NCBI GenBank assembly: GCA_015059185.1
Contig: SVAY01000010.1
Location: 1-64,000, forward strand
Source of the DNA: Erysipelotrichaceae bacterium
GTDB taxonomy: Bacteria; Bacillota_I; Bacilli_A; RFN20; CAG-826
Length of the DNA stretch: 64,000 nt
Reading direction: 5' to 3'
Shown: piece after piece, positions 21,244 to 33,200 of the stretch
How the letters are laid out: every line of letters starts with the position of its first letter
Numbering within the stretch: position 1 is the first letter of the stretch
Translations under genes and position numbers: made by a program
The notes under the pieces: model-generated
Seen by the model: only the letters and a program-made list of their open reading frames with translations
The model's database searches: none
Told to the model about the DNA's origin: nothing

Positions 21244-24200
21244 ATGAAATTTACCACCAAGAAAACATTGATCCTAGTGCAGGCTATGGTTGTTTCCGTG
21301 GCCTCAATGATTGAGATTGCCTTGATGCGAAATGACAAGAATGCGGCAATATCGAACGTGACGGGCGTGTCACTCAGCGAACTATATAACGGTGATCGCA
21401 CTAGAGACGGTGTTACGGCGATGCAGGATGCCGGGTTCTTTAGCGCAAATGGAAATAGTGCAACATCGAACATGACGATCACGTCACTCAGCGAATTATA
21501 TGGTGACGAAGCGCGCGCCAAAGAGGATATCGCTGTGATGCAAGAAGCTGGGCTCCTTGACGCGAATGGTAAAATGGTCGACCTCGACTTACGCGAAAAT
21601 GGGAAAAGAGTGGAACTCAGTGCTCTTGTTACGCGTATTGCAAATGGTGAAAATATCGGAGCAATAACTGTCAACGGTAACGCCGCCACAAAGGAACAGG
21701 TCGTAAAAATATCGCAGGTAAGTGCAGCTATTGAAGTTGCAGAACTGCTGAATAAGAAAATAGATGTCACCGATAAACATGTCGAAAACCTGGAAACGCT
21801 TCTTACAGGGATTCAAAACGGTACTATTGATATGCAAAATACGCTCAAAAAAGGCGCGCTCAAACTGAATAGTCCGAAATCGTTGGGTAACTCAGTGTTA
21901 CGTGGCACCGGAAACGATGCTCAGGAAACGATTCAGAAGAGTGATTTGCCCGAGGGAGTTTCCTATAACTTGCCTGATACTGCTCTTGACGATTTGCATT
22001 TGTTGGACCTTGGCGATAATGGGGAAAGCTATATCGCCCCTTATTTCAACAACAATGGATTTGATGCAACTCATGCTTTCGCATTTCCTGATCAAAGCCT
22101 TCAATACAAGGAATATTACTATATTGACCGCATGCACCAAGGGCATACAAACGAAGGAAAAATTGAAAGTCTGACGACTACTGAAGGATTTAATAATTAT
22201 ATTGACTGGGACAACGCAACATGGGGTGTTGGTTCTCAGGACGGAACCCCAGTGGCAACAGTTATATTGCCATTGTCCAAAGAGAAAACCACCGAAGTTC
22301 AACAATGGATTGCGAACACTACTCTACGTGATTGTACGACGAATAACGTTGGTATCGAGTTACCACTGCCGCAACCCTATGGTACAGTAGTTGTAAAGCA
22401 TTATATGCCTAATATATACTTCTCGAATTCTCCGGTGGAAGAAAGGTATTTAAATCCTCCTCCTTATACAGAAGATAAGTGGACATATGATACGGCTAGA
22501 ATCCGTTATCCGGCTTATGTTGTGACAGAAGGCGATAATGAAAACCCAATCGCGCTTGCGACATGTTTTGCCGTTAGCCCAAATTTTTCTTCCCTTATTC
22601 GTAGAGACGTGCTGAACGTCTATGTTGATGAATCAAATATTTACTGGAATCCATCGAGAATAGGCCGCCCTAACGTAAATAACGAAGGGGATTATCCTTA
22701 TGTTCCGGAATGGAACGCTACACGATTGGTAGGCTGGTATTATACAGATGAAAATGGTGTTGATCACTGTGAAGCAGACCCAGATTTTGAGGCTTGGTAT
22801 GACGAATGGCTCAATAATCATCCCGATAATCCACCAAGTAGACGTATTTATACCTCCTACGAAAGAAAAGTTGATGCCCTGGGGTATTCATATTTCGACT
22901 TCAGCTTTGTTTATGTAGGCGACTTGACTTCTTCTGGAGACAAAGTCCCACAGGCTCCGAGACTTACCACCAAGGAATTTCCGTATTTCGTTGCGCCGTC
23001 CATATTGCTCGACAAAACAAAATATATCGAACGCACGGCGGCTTATGAGCAAGCGAATGGCGGATTTATCACTTTGACAAATCCAGATAACCCCGATTTC
23101 CCATACCTATATCCGGGAGACCCGAATAATCCGAGTAACCAATATGATCTTGAGCTTCTTGTTACGGAGGATCTATATCAGGTTTTGGCCGGGGACGGAA
23201 TCATATACAGACAAGAAGACCTTGACTTAAGATTTTCATGGCAGTTTAGTAACCGGGCGGAGTTTTCCTTTAAAGAAGTTAGTTTCTCTTCTTTTGTAAA
23301 TTGGTTTTTAAAATATGAACTGAATAATGATAATGAGGTCTCGCTTACCCCGACTTCAACTTCGGAGACAAGACGCAGTATCGGCGTCACGGCAACAAAC
23401 GGCGGATTGAAGTCATATGACGTCACTTTCCCAACCACGGTCATTTCAAGGGATGGTTTTCAACCGTTCTTAATAATTCCGCGCACCTCCAGAACTATTG
23501 AGATTTTGGCAGGACTTGATGCAGATGTCTTGTTCTCATCCAATATTGCGCAGGCCACCAATCAAAACACTCCATTCAATATATCGCTATATGAAATTGG
23601 CGATACTGAGATTGATCTTTTCGATCCGACCGGTAAGACTCCGGTCTATACAGACACGAAAACTAGCATGGTAGAACACCCGCTGTCCCATATTTCTATT
23701 CCTGGAAAACAATTAGAAACATTAGGCAATTACGCGGTAGTGATAAGTGCAAGTGCGGGGGCGACAACACTATCTGCCAAAGCTTTATTAAAAGTGAAAC
23801 AGGCGCCGGCAAAGGTCAGCCTTAATCAGCTCGACAGCTATTATGTAACCCTTAATAATATTCCTGATATTAAATATACGCTAACATCAGCGCTTGATAC
23901 CGCCGAGGTGAAGTATACCGTTCAGCAGGCAGGCAGTAATGCAATCAATGAATCTGCTGGATTTGCTTCCGGAGGCACGATTTCACTTAACAACATTGAG
24001 TTTGAAGGCTTAAAGACTACATATACAATTACAGTTTATGCCCGTAATAGCGCCGAAGATCCATGGAGCGTGGATTCCATGCTGCTCACGGTTTATAACG
24101 ACGATGTGCTAAAAATTCTTATACGCGACGTTGCCCTTGGAGACATCGGTGGTAGTACTGGTGGTGTCGTAGGAGACGGAACCGAAGTAGCTACTGGCAC

Positions 24201-27200
24201 AATAAACATTGATAACAGCTCCAAAATTGACGACCTTGTTGATGACTCCGGAGAAGGAGCCGGGTATCAGATTAGCAATTATGACTTTGATCAATTGCGC
24301 GCCGATGTCGGACTCCAACGTGTCATTTCTGCCAACTACGGAACCGGCACATGGGGTGTCATTTCGGACAAAATGAATTGGTATGCCAGTAATGCCGATG
24401 GAACGGAAAGTGAAGCTGTTACGATAAATTATAAGGAGAATGGTGGTTATGCCGATCTCCGCAACTACAGTTATACCTCTTATATCCCCACTTCGGATTT
24501 TCTAGTTGTGGCTAGCGATGACGTGAGCGCGGATGCGCCTGTCACCATTACTGTGACCCATGCTGCGACCGGTATAAAAAAGAGCATCGACGTGACTGTG
24601 AACACTCTTCACGATAAGCTCTATTTGTTCCGTTTTCTACCTAAAACAACAACCTATGTATATTATACGAACGGCAATGGCGAAAAGCGCGAACTTCACA
24701 CCAATGAAAATGGTGAGTTAGCAGTTTATGAGCCGTCCGGGATTAATAGTGATGTGCTAACTATGTCGGAGAAAAACGGCGAAACTTATGTCGGCACGTA
24801 TTTCAAACGTAATCTTGTAAGTGGCGAGAAAAATATAGTACGTCTCGAAATTTATCCCTGCAATAATCTTACTCTTGCACCTATTTCCAGTCAGGTTTTG
24901 ACTATTCTCAAACCGGACGGAACGCCATATTCTGGCGATGTCACACTTCGCGCTGGTGTATATAAGGGTGGAGAATATTGCTCGTATATTGGTGTACGCG
25001 TCACTAAGGATGAAGGGAATCAATTTCTCCGTGACGACATCCCCCTCACTGCCAGCAATGGCAATGTCACGCTTTATTATGACCCTACCCAATTGACATC
25101 TGATAACGGTTTGGCTCTTGGCTTAAAGTATGTTTATGAATACCGTATTGAAGGATATCAGCCTGGTTATATAATCGCTGATCCGATGTCAAATACTCCT
25201 AATGATTTTGTTATTAATCTCCAAAATATAAGAGGTGGTGCCACAACTCCGCAATTAATTCGTCAGGAATATCAGCAGTACTTGAATGGCTCAACCCCAA
25301 CATCATATGTTCGTAATGTAATAGATTATAAGGAAAATATCGGTATTTCCACGAATTTCCCGAGAGCGGTTCTCTATACTGATATCGCTTTACCTGGCGA
25401 GGTGGTTGGAACTGATGAAAACGGATATTCGGCTTATGAAGGTGAGGACGTTGTTAAATTCGCGTTCTACACAACAGATGGTAAAAAGCTTACAGGACAG
25501 ACCGATCTTTCGAGTGGAAACGTACAGGCTATGCAAATCACAAATCTAAATGATTTGGACACTGCCACCTACTTTGTTTTCCCATTCTCCGCTGTTCCGA
25601 TGCTCCGCAGCACTTATGTGATGACGGATGATAATTTGAAGCTTGACGGTATCACTGATGAAGAAGTATCCAAGCGTACCGCTAGAATCAAAGCAGTCTT
25701 TAATCGCGGCGAAATGACGGTTGCGAGCATCAATATGCCTTTTGGCATCACGAACATCTCCCATCAAGATGGTCTCACCACGAATACGGGAGCAATTCGT
25801 ACTGAGATAAATAATAATCTCAAAGAACAAATGAACATTGGTGAGATTTTCCACACCATTAACGTCAACGATATGATTGAGCAGGGATTTGTTTTCCTCA
25901 GCAATCTCAGCGGCGCGGGCGACGATACTCCAATCAGCATGATGATTTTGCCAACGGCAGACCCTGCGACTTTCCGCATCATCGCTTTTGTCGGCTCTAA
26001 CGCTCGTGATAGTGGCGGGGATGAAGATGGTCTCTCTTTCAATACAGATGATCTCGCTGAGGATATAAGCAATTACATGAAAGAGTTGAAAGAGGATGAC
26101 AAGAAGAAGGACAATGAATCAAACGGCGAAGGCTCTATAAAATTCAACTTCTATGGAACTATCATTCTTGAAGCGCGTATAGGTGTTGAGGACGGCAAGT
26201 GGGACATCATGTTCCGCGGCGGCAGCGTTGGCACTAATGTTAAAGGAAAGTATGAGTGGGGAAAGACCTTCATGTGTGGACCTTACCCAGCGTTCATTAA
26301 TTTTGAGCTCGGCTTCAATGCTGATCTTGAAGTGGCTTTCGGCAACAAAGGTACTGCGCGAGCTATGCTCCTTGATGCTGCACTCGGCGTTTCAATCGAG
26401 GCTTTTGCTGGACTTGGCTTCGATTTGTCTATCGTTGCGCTTCAGCTCGGTATTTACGGTCAGATTGGAGCGGATGTTAATTTCCTTCTTTTGACTCCAA
26501 GTGATGAGAGCGTTAAGACCGGAACCAAACTCACTATTTCGGGTGAAATCGGCATTAAATTGAAAGTAAAACTATTATTTATAAGTTATACACAAAAATT
26601 TGCTTCTACTGGCTTTAATTGGACCAAAAAATGGGGTCAGTATGATGTGATCAAGAACTACTGGACCGATCAGGGCTACGGCCAACTTTTTGGTAAAACA
26701 CGTAGTGGTAGATCATATCAAATGTTATTGTTTGCAGATGGCAGTGCTATGGTTGCCATTGATGGCGGTCCAGAGATGGAGAGCCGTGACTATTTGGAAC
26801 TAGAAGAAAGAGTCTGGAGCAGTGGAGCAAATAGTGGTATGGCTCTAAGAAAAGGACCTATGACTAACGCTTTAACAAACGTTTTGACAAACGCCTATCC
26901 GTATTCGCACCCTGCGTTTACTGACGATGGCGAAATGTTCCTTTATGTATCTGATAATGATAACGCAAACGCTGTGGAAAGCGTTGTGAGTTACGCCGTG
27001 AAGAACGGTGATGGCTACGAGAACCAAGAACGCGTTGATACTTCTAGTAATAACGTTCTTGCAGATCTTGATGTAGTTGCTAGCGGTACGAAGACGAACG
27101 CCTTTGCCGCATGGGTCAAGCAGGTCGAGAGTCCTAAGAGGGCTGACACAGATGCGGAGATATCTAACGACGAACTCGGCATGATGTTTAACGCTACTGA

Positions 27201-30200
27201 AATCTATACCTCGTACTATAATGGTACGAAGTGGACGACAACCCGCCTTACGGATAACTACGTTGCCGATATGTCTCCTACTGTGGCAAGTTACGGTAGC
27301 CGCGCCATCGTTGCATGGCGTAGCATGAACGCGTCCTCTATGACATCAAGTGATGGAGATATTACCACCATGTTTGACGTGGAAAACAATATCAATTACA
27401 GCATTTATAATGGCACGGAATGGACGACCGCTCAGGTGGCTTATAACGGCACAGCCGGAACAGTAAACGCTATTGATTCTGCTATGTTATCTGATGGCAC
27501 AGCTATTATTGTCTATACTGTTCGTACAGGTAAAGATATCAGCACGACTGAGACCTTCTACACCGTAGTCGGCGCGGATGGCAGCATTTTGACCACTGGA
27601 CGTTTGACAAACGATAATAATATCGATACCAATGCACAAGCAACTGCGGTCAATGAAGACGGCGGATATTTCATCCTCGGTTGGTATTCTGAACACGATG
27701 CGGGCAAGGGATCGACTGTTGCACACGATATTCGTTTGGCACGCATCAATGCAAACGGAAACTACGATATAGATTTCCCAGAGTGTGTTGGCTTAGAAGA
27801 TGCTGGCATCACCTCTGATTTCCACTTCTCAGTTCCTGCAAATAACACAAAAATGACAAACGTTGCTATCGTATGGTCACAACGCATGGACAGCAACATA
27901 GAAGAGGATGCAGGCAAGTACGAATTAAATGCAGTTCGCTTCCTAAAATTAAATGGGTTAACTGGTTTTACTGCACCAACCAATATTGCAGAAACAACTA
28001 AAAACTATACGATTGATCATTTTGATGCATATACCGATACCGATGGTGCTGTTCACGCCATAATCCTTGGTAGCGATTATAGCAACATCGAAGGAATCGA
28101 TGTCTATGACACCATTGATCTCAATGCAGCAGCGAATATTGAATACAATAACACTGATGTTCCAAATAATCTTGATATTTTAGATGGAGAAGCGATTTCT
28201 TCTTTGAAATTAGCAAAAGGTACTTTCCCAGAGACTGCTGCGGAAGTAACTGCTGATATCAACATTTCTGAAGTGATTCCTGGTTTTACCACTCCAGTAC
28301 AGTTCACAGTGACCAACACAGGAACAAATATTATCAATACAGTTTCGGCAACTGTTGGTGATGAAAACAAGGAATTTACTAACCTAAACCTTCTTCCTGG
28401 CAAGTCCACATCTTTACTTATGACATATAGTGTCCCAGTGGGTGCGTTAAGTGACGTAGCTTATTCGCTCACAACCACGCTCACAAGCAACTTAATAGAA
28501 CTCGGTAGTGGAACACTGGTCTTAAATCGTCCTGATGTTGGCATCTCCGGCATGAAGATTATTCGCGAGGAGAATGGTGAACGCGATATCCAAGTGGTTC
28601 TCAATAACAGCTTTGCGATTCCTCTTGAAGGTAGCGGGAAAACTGTCAAGTTAGCATTCTATAAAGACCCATTCCATGAAACCAGGATTGGTGATGAAAT
28701 AACCATTTCTCCGGAAAATTATGCGGAAATCGATGTGGGTGTTTATAATTTCATCCAGACATTCGATGTTAAGGATATTGTTACACTCAATTCTGACGGA
28801 GAGATTCCTGAAAATGGATTTACTGTCTATGCCCGTGCTTGGGTGGAAAATACAAAAGAACCAAATATTTATAATAACGATAGCTATGTTTCCTTCACTG
28901 GACCATTAGCAAGAAAAGGTGTTCAAACAATCACAAATGATACCACGCTTGAAGTCAACACCAATGATCAGAGTGAGGTCACCGGCTATACTGTTTACAC
29001 CGATATCCGTAACAACTCCATGAATGAAAAGAATATCGGCATTCCTGTGGCGCTTCTTTTAGATGACAAAGGCAATATCATTGCGCAGAAGAACTTCCAA
29101 AAAGACTCGGTGACGATTATGTCATCTATGACACTTACGGCAGAACAGACCGTCAATCTCTCCGTTACCTTTACGGTTGATGAATTGAACGGGAAGACTC
29201 CTGTGGAAGCAGCCCTTGGCAATGTCTATACTGTGACGTTTGACGTTAACGGCGGAACCGGTACCTTCGATTCTGTACAGACTGACTTAGAAGGCAAAAT
29301 TGCGCTTCCAGGAAATAACCCTACCCCACCAGCGGTACAGGAAGATGAAGAACCACTCTTCTTTAAAGGCTGGTTCACAGATGCAACAGATGGTGAACTA
29401 ATTACGGAAGAAAATGTGTTCACCGCTGACACAACCATTTATGCTCACTATGTCAATCACGTACACGAATTCACCTATAGTAAAGATGGTACAACTATCA
29501 TTGTGACTTGCGCGGATACGGATGGCTTCTGCTACTTACCTATCGATCCTCAAACTAATATACATACAGCGACTTTGACCATTGCCGCGCCTGAAGGTGG
29601 AATCATTTATGATGGCAACGCACATCCTGCTATCCTTACATACGAATACAGAATAAAAGGCGATGCGAAGGTACTCTATGCCTTAAAGGGTGAAGGTGAT
29701 ACCTATGGCGAGGCCGTTGAGACAGAACCTACGAACGTCGGAGTTTATAGGGCAAGCATTACTCTCGGTAGCGGTGACAATGCAGTGACCGTAAGCGTTG
29801 AGTATGAGATTAAGAATGCTACATTGACTAGCGTCAGCGTCTCGCAGAATGGTAGTTTGACTTATAATGGCAACGCACAGACTCCACAGGTTAACACGGC
29901 TGCGACTGCAGTTAATAATCAAGCCGTGACATTCACTTACAGTTTGACGGAAAACGGTGAGTATGGTGCAATGCCAACCTTTACTAACGTTGCGGACGCT
30001 TGTACAGTCTACTTCAAGGTGAGCGCGCCTAACCATAATGTGGCAAGCGGCAGTTTTGAAGTTACAATGAACAAGGCTGACAGACCTGCTCCTGTTGCAC
30101 CTATTCTTGATACTGCTACTGCAAAAACGATCATACTTACAGAGGTTGAGGGTTGCGAGTACAAAATAGACGGCGGAACTTGGCAAGATAGCACAATGTT

Positions 30201-33200
30201 CAATGATTTAGCTATAAATACCCAGTATACTTTCTATCAGCGTTATAAAGAAACAGCGAATTATAACGCTTCTCCAATCAGTGCGCCTGCAGTGATTTCC
30301 ACAGGTGCCCACGATCACGAGTGGAGTTACACTGCAGAAGGTGCGACGATTACCGCAACTTGTAGTAATACGGATGGTGGACATACTGGTGAATTGAGTG
30401 CCACGATGACAATCGTTGCGCCAACTCTAAGCGTCTATGGAGGAACGGGAAGCGCTGAGGCAACTGTTATTAATAACGTCGATGGTGTCAATACTCCATC
30501 AATTATTTACAAACGTGGCGAAACTATTCTTAATGCCGCTCCTATTGATGCTGGCACCTACACCGCTAACATCACAGTGAACGATGTTACCGCAACTGTG
30601 GAATATACTATTGCCAAGAAGGTTTTGACCATTACGGCAAACCCAAATACCATCACCTATGGAGACGCACCTACTAATGATGATGTGTCATTTAACGGAT
30701 TCGTTAACAATGAAGATGAAAGTGTACTTTCGGGAACGCTCGATTATGACTATTCTTATGTGCAGTATGATCACGTATCCGATACAACTCACACGTATAC
30801 AATAACTCCAAAAGGTTTGACGAGCGACAATTACGATATCACTTTCGTGCCCGGTGTATTGACTGTTAATCCTAAAGCAATCACCGTGACTATCGTGAAT
30901 AAATCATCAGTCTATGGTGAAGCACAAGTCACACTTGAAGCGACTACTGAAGATGGTGCAATCGTCAATGATGATACCGAAGTATACAGCCTTGCTTGTA
31001 CTGTTAATGAACAAAGTAACGTTGGTAGCTATGATATTATCGGTAGCGACCTTAGTGATAATTACGATGTCACTTTTGTCGGTGAACAAAATGCATACTC
31101 TGTTACTAAGAAAGCTTTGACTGTTACTGCTAATCCTAAGACTATCACTTATGGAGACGCACCTACTAATGATGATGTGTCATTTAACGGATTCGTTAAC
31201 AATGAAGACAGAAGCGTATTGGGTGGCGAACTGGCATTTGCTTATAATTATGAGCAATATGGCCACGTATCTGATACAACTCACACATATACCATCACTC
31301 CGTTGGGGTACACCAGTGGCAACTATGAGATTACTTTCGTGCCTGGTGTATTGACCGTTGAGCGTAAAGTTTTAACCATTACGGCAAACCCAAATACCAT
31401 CACCTATGGAGACGCACCTACTAATGATGATGTGTCATTTAACGGATTCGTTAACAATGAAGATGAAAGTGTACTTTCGGGAACGCTCGATTATGACTAT
31501 TCTTATGTGCAGTATGATCACGTATCCGATACAACTCACACGTATACAATAACTCCAAAAGGTTTGACGAGCGACAATTACGATATCACTTTCGTGCCCG
31601 GTGTATTGACTGTTAATCCTAAAGCAATCACCGTGACTATCGTGAGCAAATCATCAGTCTATGGTGAAGCACAAGTCACACTTGAAGCGACTACTGAAGA
31701 TGGTGCAATCGTCAACGGCGATACCGAAGTATACAGCCTTGCTTGTACTGTTAATGAACAAAGTAACGTTGGTAGTTATGATATTATCGGCATCGATCTC
31801 AGCGATAATTACGATATCACTTTTGTTGGTGAGCAAAATGCATATGTCGTTACCAAACGTCCTATCACTGTGACTATCGTGAGTAAATCATCAGTCTATG
31901 GTGAAGCACAAGTCACACTTGAAGCGACTACTGAAGATGGTGCAATCGTCAATGATGATACTGATGTATACAGCTTATCTTGCACGGTGAATGAATTAAG
32001 CAACGTTGGTAGCTATCATATTATCGGTAGCGACCTTAGCGATAATTACGATATCACTTTTGTCGGTGAGCAAAATGCATATGTCGTTACCAAACGTCCT
32101 ATCACTGTGACAGCAGAAGACAAGACAATCAAATATGGGCAAGATTTCCCAACATACACCTTCATGGTGAGCGAAGAGATTTCCGCAGATGTACTTGCTG
32201 AGTTGAAACAAAAGACGGTGTTTTCCTGCGATGGAGATAAATCTGTTCCAGGTAAATATGACATAGTGTTATCTTTTGTTGACGGCCATACCGAAGACAC
32301 GGCGTTAACGAATTACAAGGTAACACTGGAAGATGCCTACCTTTACGTCCTTTCCAAATCATTGGTTGATCCAACATCACCTGAAACCTCAGCAGTTGAA
32401 ATTCGTTTGGAAAATAACGAGGAAGCTTTCGATTTCAATATCTCCGTCAAAGTTGGAATCGTAACAACGACGGAAACGACAGAATCTACGATTGATTTCG
32501 ACAAGGTATCAAGCCAATATGTCGACAGACGCAGTGAAATCAGTAAAGTTTATAGCATTACTCTTTATCGTACAGAAATCGTCGATGGCGTGGAAAAGAT
32601 GGTTGAGATTCAACCTTCCGACCTCAAAGAAGGCCTTAACCTCATCATCAAGATTGAGATTCCTGAATATCTTGTGGGCCGTAATTTCCGAATTCTCCAT
32701 ATTCACTCACAAAGCGATATTGAATACGTAGATGCCTCTAACCTCCAAATCGAGGACGGTTATGTATATGTCAAGATTAATCGTCTATCCGATTTTGCAT
32801 TCGTTAATCTCAAAGCAAGCGAAGAGATGAATCATGGTGGTTTCTGCCTTGGCTGGCTTACTCTAATCTTCGATATCCTTTTAGCCGCATATTTCGTGGT
32901 TTACATGATTTTGAAGAGAAAGAAACTCCTTGGTATTATTGGTCTTGGAGCTTCGGGAGCGGTAACAATCTTCGCTGTTATAGTATTAATCCTCCATATT
33001 TGTTATGAATCGATTATTGGTTTAGTCTTATCTGTTCTCTTACTTATTCTCTTCCTAGTTTTCTTCCTTTTATTCAAAAAAGGCAATAAACCAGAAGAAA
33101 ACAAACTAGCCGCATCATTAGAAGATAATGGTTCAATGGCTAAAAAAGAAAGTGAAAACAAATTAGATGAGCCTATCGAAGAAAATAGCTTAAAAGCGGA

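Noticed and set aside
21244..33100. GC-rich block considered as an integrated mobile element
   Set aside because: No transposase, integrase, terminal repeats or target duplications are seen; the block lies within a single open reading frame.
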